Source: Holophagales bacterium UBA5066 (lineage in GTDB: Bacteria; Acidobacteriota; Thermoanaerobaculia; UBA5066). Taken from it: a stretch of 7,391 nt of DNA. Of the stretch, positions 1 through 4,569 are shown in pieces. The stretch covers positions 433 through 7,823 of the forward strand of contig DIAY01000004.1 in NCBI GenBank assembly GCA_002414905.1. The letters run 5' to 3'. Each line of letters starts with the position of its first letter. The first letter of the stretch is position 1. A program made the position numbers and the translations under genes. Under the pieces are notes generated by a model. The model was not told the origin of the DNA. It ran no database searches and worked only from the letters and a program-made list of their open reading frames with translations.

Positions 1-641
1 GCTCCGTGGCCCTCAAGCTAGTGAATTTCGCCAGGCTGGACCCGAGCCTTCAGGATCGTGGCGTCAGCGGGATGTCGCACGGAGCGAGGGGGGAGGAAGC
101 GGTCTGGGCCGAGTTCGTCCACGACCCCGAGGCATTGGCATTCGAGGCGACTTCGCTTCGCGAACGAATGCTCGGGCACGACCAGGAGGCGGATGAAAGG
201 CCTGCTCCTGTAGGTCGAGACTCGCTCGGGATCTCAAAGAAACGAATCGGGCAGAGCTTCTTCCGGACTGCCGTGCTCGCTGCATACGACGAACGATGCT
301 GTGTCACGGGCGTCTCGATTCCCGAGCTGTTGACGGCTAGCCACATCGTCGCCTGGGCGGCCAATTCAGAACAGCGCACAAACCCTCGGAACGGGCTGTG
401 CCTTAACGCACTCCACGATCGTGCTTTCGACCGATTCCTCATGTACTTCGACGCCGAGAGGCGCGTTCGGTTTGCCAGGCATAGATTTCGTGACGGGTTC
501 CTCGCGGAGGCTGGCAACCAATGGCTTCTTTCCTTCGAGGGTGAGGCGATGCGAGAGCCGAAGAAGTTCCTGCCCGATTCGACCCTCCTTGCTTGGCACA
601 GGGAAAGGGCTCTGGCCAGAGGTGACATCCCGATTCCTTGA
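1..641 (+). CDS. HNH endonuclease-like protein, 5' end outside the window
   Basis: The reading frame is already open at the left edge (first full codon at 3-5), and the GTG at 6 looks internal. The first residues (ALKLVNFARLDP) resemble the middle of HNH_2-type proteins, whose usual length is nearer 280-300 residues, so roughly the first third is missing from view. Numbering from the GTG at 6, the nuclease motif is clear: CCVTG at 98-102, then ASHIV with H113, NPRNGL with N129, and ALHDRAFD with H137. These are the expected His-Asn-His metal-binding and catalytic positions of a beta-beta-alpha-metal nuclease. The C-terminus ends naturally at a TGA. Proteins of this kind are often stand-alone restriction-like or defence-associated nucleases; the substrate cannot be told from sequence. 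It is the only sizeable + strand gene in the left third, next to a minus-strand TA block. Confidence 0.85.
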   Translation, partial: SVALKLVNFARLDPSLQDRGVSGMSHGARGEEAVWAEFVHDPEALAFEATSLRERMLGHDQEADERPAPVGRDSLGISKKRIGQSFFRTAVLAAYDERCCVTGVSIPELLTASHIVAWAANSEQRTNPRNGLCLNALHDRAFDRFLMYFDAERRVRFARHRFRDGFLAEAGNQWLLSFEGEAMREPKKFLPDSTLLAWHRERALARGDIPIP

Positions 642-680
642 TGTCGGCCGCCGTGTTCGGCCAGGGTAGTCTTGGCCCAA

Positions 681-878
681 ATGACACCGACGACCGGCAA
701 GCCCGCTCTCGCTTATACCGATTTGGTTCTAACCTACTGCCCCGCGTGTACCGCGGAATTGGACCTGCTATCCGAGACCACGATGCCGCCGAACTGGTTG
801 CCGTTTGGGCCGATCGACGACCCCGACGATCTGCCGCAAAAACAATGCGACAGGTGCGAGGCGTTCCTCGCTGAGTGA
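681..878 (+). CDS. small hypothetical protein with two CxxC pairs
   Basis: This is a 65-residue ORF starting at ATG 681; a TTG at 672 in the same frame is an alternative start. It carries two cysteine pairs about 37 residues apart, YCPAC near the start and QCDRC near the end, the spacing expected of a small zinc-ribbon or rubredoxin-like knuckle. The middle is acidic and proline-rich. It begins 39 bases after the HNH gene on the same strand, so the two may share a transcript. No convincing Shine-Dalgarno site precedes it. I do not recognise the family. The CxxC symmetry favours a real gene, but the ORF is short and could be chance. Confidence 0.42.
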   Translation: MTPTTGKPALAYTDLVLTYCPACTAELDLLSETTMPPNWLPFGPIDDPDDLPQKQCDRCEAFLAE

Positions 879-1118
879 CGGCGTTACGCCCGGATCATTT
901 AGGAGGCTTGTGCCTAGAGAGGCGTCGAGGCGCTAAAGGCTACGTTCGAGAAATGAACGGCCTCGCACGTTCCCGCTCAGGCCAGGCTGTGAGCCTGGCG
1001 TCGGAATCTTCGAGCGGGCCGGATTTGTGGTGGTGGTCGTCGTCTGAGAAGGGAGCCGGGGCTGCCTGTGCGGTTCGAGTTCACCGCCCACTACTGAAAG
1101 CGAGCTGACCCCGCCGCT
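879..1118. other. gene-free stretch with one hairpin repeat
   Basis: I see no coding sequence here. An ORF can be drawn on the + strand but its translation is arginine/serine-rich and featureless. The stretch holds the hairpin repeat at 966-1003. From about 1050 it has a weak resemblance to a catalytic RNA domain, which I rejected. It separates the + strand HNH group from the 3' end of the minus-strand mazF. Confidence 0.5.
966..1003. repeat. hairpin-bearing repeat, copy 1 (right of HNH group)
   Basis: The element opens with the 15-base string CACGTTCCCGCTCAG at 966-980. A perfect 8-bp stem with a GTG loop follows (GCCAGGCT at 981-988 pairing with AGCCTGGC at 992-999). It ends in a CTGGCGT motif. 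The same 15-mer and a similar hairpin recur at 1965-2003, on the far side of mazEF, and the end motif recurs at 6783. It has no integron attC core and no IS end that I recognise. Confidence 0.6.
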
Positions 1119-1475
1119 TCAGCCCTCCGCCGGGCCCAGCCCCAGGAAAAGGCGAATCCCCTCGTCGATCGCCTCGATCGAGGTCGGGTCCAGGACTCGA
1201 TACGCGGCGACGATTCGGCGCTTATCGATCGAGCGGAGCTGGTCGGTGAGCGCCCACGAGTCCTTGCGAAGGCCACCCGAGCCCGCAGGGAGCTTCGGGT
1301 AGAGAGCGCCGCGCCCTTCAGCGCCCGTGAGGGGAACGACGCCGACGAGCGGGTAGCGCTGGTCGGTCGCGACTATCGGGTCGCTGACGACGACGCAGGG
1401 GCGGACGCTCTTCTGCTCGTGGCCCAGAGTGGGGTCGAGGTTGACGAGGACGACGGTGCCGCGCTCGAGCCGCAC
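1119..1475 (-). CDS. mazF: MazF/PemK-type endoribonuclease toxin, copy A
   Basis: A 118-residue protein of usual MazF length. Members of this family cut single-stranded mRNA at short sequence motifs and arrest translation; the antitoxin MazE blocks the active groove. Visible signatures are RGTVVLVNLDP at 5-15, the KSVRPCVVVS strand at 22-31 with the conserved R25, and SWALTDQLRSIDKRR at 73-87 with the conserved T77. I chose the GTG at 1475-1473 as start because GGAAGG lies six bases upstream and the mazE stop is only two bases away. Longer readings in the frame only extend back through mazE in another frame. It is the second gene of a mazE-mazF operon. The C-terminus (FLGLGPAEG) is shorter than in copy B, where a repeat replaces the natural end. 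Confidence 0.93.
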   Translation of the reverse strand: MRLERGTVVLVNLDPTLGHEQKSVRPCVVVSDPIVATDQRYPLVGVVPLTGAEGRGALYPKLPAGSGGLRKDSWALTDQLRSIDKRRIVAAYRVLDPTSIEAIDEGIRLFLGLGPAEG

Positions 1476-1715
1476 AGTCAGCCTTCCTTCCAGCCCTTGC
1501 CCTCGACCCACCTCACGCGACGCCCCTGCGACGGCTCGAGGAGACCCTCGGCGTCCTCGGCGGGAAGCGTGCGACCCCACTCTCCCACGCCCGACTCGGC
1601 GACGACGAGGCTGTCGGTGTGGGGGGAGGCGAGCGAAACCCGAAGCGCGGCCCGCCGCCGCCGGGCCAACTCGCGCGTCACGGCCTCGAGGACGAACCGG
1701 CTCCTGTTCGCGGCG
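1131..1715. repeat. mazEF direct repeat, copy A (partner at 6807-7391)
   Basis: From the 3' end of mazF to the edge of the window, mazEF copies A and B align gaplessly at an offset of 5676 bases. I count 68 differences in 575 bases from 1141 to 1715, about 88% identity. This pair is therefore clearly older or more diverged than the vapBC pair. Both are in the same orientation. Confidence 0.85.
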
Positions 1716-1777
1716 GCCCGGTCCATCTCGGCGACGACGTCTTCGGGGAGTGTGACGGTGACCCGCGAGAGGCTCAT
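1478..1777 (-). CDS. mazE: MazE-like ribbon-helix-helix antitoxin, copy A
   Basis: A 99-residue antitoxin. The N-terminal half is a ribbon-helix-helix DNA-binding fold: strand SRVTVTLP (4-11), helix EDVVAEMDRAAA (12-23), turn, then helix SRFVLEAVTRELARRRR. The C-terminal half, rich in D, E, G and W and ending WVEGKGWKEG, is the likely flexible toxin-neutralising tail. The ATG at 1777 is preceded by AAGGA with six bases between (1788-1784). A TATGAT -10 box lies 18 bases upstream inside a 26-bp inverted repeat, the arrangement expected for autorepression by the antitoxin or the complex. mazF follows two bases after the stop. A second copy at 7154-7391 and a 12-codon remnant at 2915-2950 belong to the same subfamily. 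Confidence 0.92.
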   Translation of the reverse strand: MSLSRVTVTLPEDVVAEMDRAAANRSRFVLEAVTRELARRRRAALRVSLASPHTDSLVVAESGVGEWGRTLPAEDAEGLLEPSQGRRVRWVEGKGWKEG

Positions 1778-1789
1778 GACACGTCCTTC

Positions 1790-1815
1790 GGTAGGATCAT
1801 ACTCATACTCCTACC
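1790..1815 (-). promoter_or_regulatory. mazEF copy A promoter and palindromic operator
   Basis: A perfect 7-bp inverted repeat, GGTAGGA at 1790-1796 and TCCTACC at 1809-1815, encloses a tandem hexamer (TCATAC twice, 1797-1808). Read on the minus strand it contains TATGAT (1801-1796), one mismatch from the -10 consensus; no good -35 is seen. The transcript would begin near 1789, leaving a leader of about 12 bases that still holds the AAGGA ribosome site. The overlap of palindrome and -10 box fits repression by the MazE ribbon-helix-helix protein. That binding is inferred from the family. Confidence 0.6.
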
Positions 1816-1864
1816 GATTCTTCGGCCCCTGTATCTTGATTCTGCCTGCTGTCGAGACCCCTGC

Positions 1865-1894
1865 TATTCAGACTTCACGGTGTAACGCTGAATA
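1865..1894. repeat. 7-bp inverted repeat
   Basis: TATTCAG at 1865-1871 and CTGAATA at 1888-1894 are perfect complements separated by 16 bases. There is no T-run on either side, so it does not look like an intrinsic terminator. It could be a recombination or regulator site, or chance in an AT-richer patch. Confidence 0.4.
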
Positions 1895-1928
1895 ACGGTG
1901 GCCGCTCTTCAGCTTTCCTTCATAGGCG

Positions 1929-1959
1929 GAGCCGCGGATGAGCCGCGGATGAGCCGCGG
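1929..1959. repeat. 11-bp tandem repeat, about 2.8 units
   Basis: The unit GAGCCGCGGAT is repeated exactly at 1929-1939 and 1940-1950, then truncated at 1951-1959. It lies just left of the second hairpin repeat. Each unit contains the self-complementary CCGCGG. Confidence 0.75.
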
Positions 1960-1964
1960 GCTGA

Positions 1965-2003
1965 CACGTTCCCGCTCAGAGCCGAGCGGTCAGGCTGGCG
2001 TTG
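1965..2003. repeat. hairpin-bearing repeat, copy 2 (left of HEPN remnant)
   Basis: CACGTTCCCGCTCAG at 1965-1979 is identical to 966-980. The following bases form a bulged hairpin (AGCC-GA pairing with TC-A-GGCT), and the element ends in AGGCTGGCGT. The hairpin sequence differs from copy 1 while the ends are kept. The two copies are in the same orientation and lie either side of mazEF. The last bases coincide with the stop of the HEPN remnant frame. Confidence 0.6.
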
Positions 2004-2094
2004 GGGCCTGGAGATCGAGGAGCGTTTTCACCGCGACAATGCCTTCACCCTCACGGGCGGCGTCGCGCATGTGCCTCAGCCGGACGACGTCATC
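1990..2094 (-). pseudogene. remnant of HEPN (DUF86) toxin partner of the MNT gene
   Basis: Immediately after the nucleotidyltransferase stop, one frame over, the minus strand reads DDVVRLRHMRDAARE and then an unrelated tail to a TGA after 34 codons. The D-D-V-V-R-L-R-H-M-x-D-A-A-R-E pattern is the typical first helix of HEPN/DUF86 proteins encoded next to MNT antitoxins. Intact members are about 110-140 residues and carry an RxxxxxH catalytic motif further on, which is absent. No in-frame start codon precedes it. An ATG at the overlap is out of frame by one base and hits a stop within six codons, so a frameshift or a lost start is likely too. The break falls at the hairpin repeat, which probably marks the deletion or insertion point. 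This toxin cannot be functional as read. Confidence 0.7.
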
Positions 2095-2389
2095 TTTCCG
2101 CGTACCGCACCTCGGCCGCTTGAAGGACATCCTCCCGGAAGTACCGGCTCAGCTCGTTCGGAGTCCGAAGGTCGACGTGACGGCCCAGGAGCTCCGAAAG
2201 CTCCCGTTCCATGGTGGCCATCGTCAGGTAACCCGCTCGCACGCCGGGTCGGAATTCCACCAGCACGTCGACGTCGCTGTCAGGCCGGAAGTCGTCCCTC
2301 AGCACCGAGCCGAAGAGGCTCAGCTTCTGAAGCCCATGCTTCCGGCAGAACGCGTCCACCGCGGCCTGGTCGAGGTCGATCCGTGCCAC
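2090..2389 (-). CDS. MNT-type nucleotidyltransferase antitoxin (MntA-like)
   Basis: A 99-residue minimal nucleotidyltransferase. The polymerase-beta-type active site is complete: LFGSVLRDDF with G27-S28, PDSDVDVLVEF with D39 and D41, and a third acidic residue in GRHVDLRT (D73). In characterised MNT-HEPN pairs such as MntA-HepT, the nucleotidyltransferase AMPylates a tyrosine on the HEPN ribonuclease and silences it. Start is the GTG at 2389-2387. A TAAGAT box (2401-2396) sits six bases before it, so a leaderless transcript is possible. The HEPN partner that should follow is reduced to a fragment, leaving this antitoxin orphaned. It could now act on a HEPN protein encoded elsewhere or simply be decaying. 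Confidence 0.88.
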   Translation of the reverse strand: MARIDLDQAAVDAFCRKHGLQKLSLFGSVLRDDFRPDSDVDVLVEFRPGVRAGYLTMATMERELSELLGRHVDLRTPNELSRYFREDVLQAAEVRYAER

Positions 2390-2395
2390 GACCTC

Positions 2396-2401
2396 ATCTT
2401 A
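2396..2401 (-). promoter_or_regulatory. possible -10 box of the MNT gene
   Basis: TAAGAT on the minus strand has two mismatches from consensus and ends six bases before the GTG start. No matching -35 is seen. The support comes mainly from the same geometry at vapB and brnT. Confidence 0.3.
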
Positions 2402-2461
2402 GCTCCCGGGTGCGGGGCCTCGACGAGGCGGCGGGCGCGGTGGAGGGGCCGGCCGCCGGGA

Positions 2462-2704
2462 TCAGGCGGGCGCGTGGACCTGCGTGTAGAGGAACTCCGG
2501 GGCGAAGTCCGCGCCGTTGGGCCAGGTGATGGTGCGGAGCTCAGGGTTGATCGCGACCTGGGCGAAGACCGTCGGGTCCGCGAGGGGTTCGAACACGGGG
2601 CCCCAGAGCTCTCCTGTCAGGTCGACTTCGCCCTCGGTTCCGTCGGAGAACCGGAGCCAAAGCGTGAAGCCGGAGACGTGGCGGACGCTGGTGACGGCAT
2701 GCAT
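2462..2704 (-). CDS. DUF2442 family protein
   Basis: An 80-residue protein of usual DUF2442 length. It shows the family pattern: an N-terminal strand (MHAVTSVRHVSGFTLWLRF), FSDGTEGEVDL, a PVFEPLADPTVFAQV helix region, and INPELRTITWPNGADFAPEFLY. ATG 2704 is chosen over an upstream GTG at 2797 because the family starts here and the upstream stretch overlaps the neighbouring gene in another frame. It lies two bases after the stop of a DUF4160 gene. DUF4160-DUF2442 pairs are common two-gene operons, often suspected to be TA-like, but I know of no settled biochemical role. The gene itself looks intact while its partner does not. Confidence 0.85.
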   Translation of the reverse strand: MHAVTSVRHVSGFTLWLRFSDGTEGEVDLTGELWGPVFEPLADPTVFAQVAINPELRTITWPNGADFAPEFLYTQVHAPA

Positions 2705-2706
2705 GG

Positions 2707-2871
2707 CTATTCCAGTGGAGCTATGGGCTTGAGCGGCAGGCGCCGCTGTGCCAGGTCCCAGTTCTCGAGGAGCTCTGTCTGGTGAAGCTCGTACCACTCC
2801 AGGACGAGCCGAAGGGCGCGCCGCGGGAACGATCCATTGACGACGCCGAGGAAGCGGCTCATCTCAGGCAC
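2707..2871 (-). pseudogene. DUF4160 protein with an in-frame internal deletion
   Basis: A 54-codon ORF, GTG 2871 to TAG 2709-2707. The N-terminus MPEMSRFLGVV matches the usual DUF4160 start. The C-terminal part (GSFPRRALRLVLEW, then LHQTELLENWDLA and PLKPIAPLE) matches the usual end. Intact members are about 85-90 residues. The missing centre, about 30-35 residues, normally holds the conserved aromatic and H-x-PPHFH-like motif. The frame is kept across the junction, which falls at GVV-NGSF, so a shortened protein may still be made. The upstream GTG is preferred over ATG 2862 because MPE is the family's normal beginning. The DUF2442 gene follows with a two-base gap. If the histidine motif is needed for activity, this copy is dead. 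The family call rests on my recall of the family pattern. Confidence 0.72.
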
Positions 2872-2872
2872 G

Positions 2873-2950
2873 TCAGTAGTTCATCGCCGACGGGTTGGGG
2901 AGAGATCGCCCCACTTCGGGGAGGGTGACGGTGACGCGCGAGAGGCTCAT
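2873..2950 (-). pseudogene. 5' remnant of a third mazE-like antitoxin gene
   Basis: The first twelve codons (MSLSRVTVTLPE, 2950-2915) repeat the start of mazE copy A almost exactly at DNA level; the next codons diverge and a TGA ends the frame after 25 codons. The ribbon-helix-helix strand is present but both helices are missing. Its ATG overlaps the vapC copy 1 stop by four bases (ATGA), and its stop lies one base before the GTG of the DUF4160 gene. It therefore sits as a short translated linker between two TA modules. It is evidence that a full mazE once stood here. Confidence 0.75.
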
Positions 2951-3348
2951 GGCCAACAGGTAAACCCGACCGCCGCGAAGTGGCGGTCGAAGGTGAATGC
3001 GCGCGTGATCCGGTGCCGACGCATGAGGGCGAACGACACGCAGTCGGTGAAGCTCACCTCCTGGTCGGCGAATTTCCGGAAGAAGACGAGGGCCGCGGCC
3101 TCATCGGACGCTTCGGGCCGAAGGACGGTGAGGACCCGAGAACCGTAGATGGCCTCGGCCCGGTCAGCCGCAAAGACGTAAGAGGCGCGCCTCGCGAGGA
3201 GGGTGAAGGTCTCGTCGAGAACGAAGCTGCTCGTGAAGAGCGGGGACTTCGCCTTCTCGAGATCCTTCCAGCCCCGTCGGGCCTTCGCGTGGTGCTGATC
3301 CTGGGAGACGTAGCGGGCGAGGAAGGCTCCCGTGTCGACGAAGATCAC
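2947..3348 (-). CDS. vapC: VapC-type PIN-domain ribonuclease toxin, copy 1
   Basis: A 133-residue PIN-domain protein of normal VapC length. PIN toxins cut tRNA or rRNA using a magnesium-binding acidic pocket. The four acidic positions are all present: D5 in FVDTGAFLA, E46 in SSFVLDETFTLL, D102 in SFTDCVSFALM and D121 in AFTFDRHF. The start is a GTG that overlaps the vapB stop by four bases (GTGA), giving translational coupling. The stop overlaps the ATG of the mazE remnant in the same way. It differs from copy 2 at only four residues (I2, A21, F93, V127 here), none in the acidic pocket, so the toxin should be active. The target RNA cannot be inferred. Confidence 0.95.
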   Translation of the reverse strand: MIFVDTGAFLARYVSQDQHHAKARRGWKDLEKAKSPLFTSSFVLDETFTLLARRASYVFAADRAEAIYGSRVLTVLRPEASDEAAALVFFRKFADQEVSFTDCVSFALMRRHRITRAFTFDRHFAAVGFTCWP

Positions 3349-3608
3349 GCGTCCTCGCCGTACAGGTAGCGGTCATGCGCCGCCGAGAGGTCCTTCGGTG
3401 CCTTCCCGGCGAAGACGGCAGAGTCGGTGAAGAGCGGATCCGCCGCTCGCGCGGGCGAAGAGACCGGGACGGCCGCGTCGAGCGACTCCCGGATCAGCTC
3501 GCCGAGAGACACACCCCGCTTGTGGGCACGGGCGAAGGCTCGTCGGCGCAGGTCAGCCGGCAGCATGACGGTGGTGCGCTTCATGGAGGGAGCAGGGCGG
3601 CCCGACAT
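3345..3608 (-). CDS. vapB: VapB-like ribbon-helix-helix antitoxin, copy 1
   Basis: An 87-residue antitoxin if started at ATG 3608. The ribbon-helix-helix fold spans MKRTTVMLPADLRRRAFARA (residues 9-28), followed by GVSLGELIRESLDAA as second helix. The C-terminal half (DPLFTDSAVFAGKAPKDLS and HDRYLYGED) is the likely VapC-binding tail. ATG 3608 is chosen because a TATTAT -10 box ends seven bases before it, so the transcript would begin at or near this ATG. The downstream ATG 3584 has no purine-rich ribosome site, only pyrimidines. The gene overlaps vapC by four bases. Residues G3, K30 and V47 differ from copy 2 (S, E, I). Confidence 0.9.
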   Translation of the reverse strand: MSGRPAPSMKRTTVMLPADLRRRAFARAHKRGVSLGELIRESLDAAVPVSSPARAADPLFTDSAVFAGKAPKDLSAAHDRYLYGEDA

Positions 3609-3615
3609 GACCGAC

Positions 3616-3644
3616 ATAATACGAACGCCATAACTGTGGAGCAA
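3616..3644 (-). promoter_or_regulatory. vapBC copy 1 promoter
   Basis: On the minus strand TTGCTC (3644-3639), a 17-base spacer and TATTAT (3621-3616) form a recognisable sigma-70-type promoter. The -10 box lies inside the long repeat but the -35 lies in flanking, non-repeated sequence. Seven bases separate the -10 from ATG 3608, pointing to a leaderless mRNA. Confidence 0.6.
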
Positions 3645-3723
3645 GGGTCAAGGGGCGCTACGACGCATCGGTGAGACCCGGCGCGGAGCCGCGGCGACGA
3701 GGCCTTCGAGGAGGAGACCGCCG

Positions 3724-4569
3724 TCAGTCCGCTTTCGGGCCGGAGGACTGAGTCACCTGGGCGCGGAGCTCGCGGATGTTGGCGTCGAGCTTCTGGAGGG
3801 TGACGAGGACGTCCTGGTCGCGGTGGGACGGGTCGGGGAGCGCGGCGAGCTCCTGCATGGTGGAGACGATGATGCCGATGAAGAGGTTGAGGATGGTGAA
3901 GGTGGCCAGGACGATGTAGGGGATGAAGAAGAGCCAGGCCTGGGGATGCTGTTCCATGACGGGGCGGACGATGCCCATCGACCAGCTCTCGAGGGTCATG
4001 ATCTGGAAGAGCGAGTAGAGGCTCTTGCCGAGGGAGCCGAACCACTGGGGGTGGGTGCCGCCGAAGAGGGTGGTGGCGAGCACGCCGGCGGTGTAGATGA
4101 AGATGCCCATGACCGCCATGACGCCGGAAAGGCCGGGGATCGCGTGCAGGAAGGCGGCGACGACCTTGCGCAGCTGGGGCATCACGGTGAGGAGCCGCAT
4201 CACCCGCAGGACGCGGAGCGAGCGAAGGACGGACCAGGCTCCGGCGCCGGGCACGAGGGCCAACCCGACGACGAAGACGTCGAACCAGTTCCAGCCGCTG
4301 CGCCAGAAGAGGGAGCGGTAGACGACCAGCTTCATGCCCAGCTCGACGACGAAGGCGAAGAGACAGGCGCCGTCGATCAGCTCGAGCCAGAAGCCGAAGC
4401 GTTGGAGGAGGGCGGCATCGGTCTCGAGGCCGAGGACGGCGGCGTTGACGAGGATGAGGGAAATGATGACGGACTGGACGAGGGTGGACTCGACCCAGCG
4501 GGCCCCGGCGATGCGCCAGGGCCGGACGGCGGGTTGAGAGAGAAGGCGTTGGAGGTCGGATTCACTCAT
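3724..4569 (-). CDS. single-domain voltage-gated sodium channel (NaChBac/NavAb family)
   Basis: A 281-residue inner-membrane channel subunit, close to the usual 265-280, that should form a homotetramer. Segments in order: S1 about 31-50, S2 about 60-84 (E76 in the charge-transfer region), S3 93-107 (WNWFDVFVVGL), S4 113-128 with arginines every third residue (R116, R119, R122, R125), S5 143-169, pore loop 182-200, and S6 211-238 (TILNLFIGIIVSTMQEL). The filter reads TLESWSM at 192-198, the sodium-selective sequence of this family. The cytoplasmic tail (252-272) has heptad-like hydrophobics, as in the coiled coil that holds tetramers together. The ATG at 4569 has no strong ribosome site, but overlaps by four bases the stop of an upstream minus-strand frame. 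It is full length and intact, unusual cargo between two vapBC copies. Confidence 0.96.
   Translation of the reverse strand: MSESDLQRLLSQPAVRPWRIAGARWVESTLVQSVIISLILVNAAVLGLETDAALLQRFGFWLELIDGACLFAFVVELGMKLVVYRSLFWRSGWNWFDVFVVGLALVPGAGAWSVLRSLRVLRVMRLLTVMPQLRKVVAAFLHAIPGLSGVMAVMGIFIYTAGVLATTLFGGTHPQWFGSLGKSLYSLFQIMTLESWSMGIVRPVMEQHPQAWLFFIPYIVLATFTILNLFIGIIVSTMQELAALPDPSHRDQDVLVTLQKLDANIRELRAQVTQSSGPKAD

Larger units (their letters stand above)
1816..1989. other. gene-free stretch between mazE and the HEPN remnant
   Basis: No gene is visible. It contains an inverted repeat (1865-1894), a short tandem repeat (1929-1959) and most of the second hairpin repeat (from 1965). Base composition is lower in G+C between about 1800 and 1915 than in the flanking genes. 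Confidence 0.5.
2945..3632. repeat. long direct repeat carrying vapBC, copy 1
   Basis: This 688-bp block aligns without any gap to 4983-5670, offset by 2038 bases. I count 20 differences by eye, about 97% identity. It covers the -10 box, vapB, vapC and six bases beyond, ending exactly at the vapC stop/ATG overlap on one side and just upstream of the -10 box on the other. There are no IS ends or target duplications at the edges. Confidence 0.95.

Noticed and set aside
1050..1110. Possible group II intron domain V (GAGCCG followed by CGGTTCG)
   Set aside because: The terminal strands of a domain V are suggested, but the segment between them is about half the needed length and lacks the internal bulge and tetraloop pairing. 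No reverse transcriptase remnant is nearby.
1476..1580. N-terminally extended mazF copy A starting at 1580
   Set aside because: The extra 35 codons overlap mazE in another frame and are arginine-rich. The GTG at 1475 has a good ribosome site and matches the family start.
966..2003. Integron attC sites flanking mazEF
   Set aside because: No GTTRRRY or matching RYYYAAC core bases are found in the hairpin repeats, and genes lie on both strands without a consistent cassette orientation. Kept only as an unclassified repeat.
1898..2785. 295-codon open frame on the + strand
   Set aside because: It runs antisense to the MNT, DUF2442 and DUF4160 genes, each of which has clear family motifs. Its own sequence has no domain pattern.
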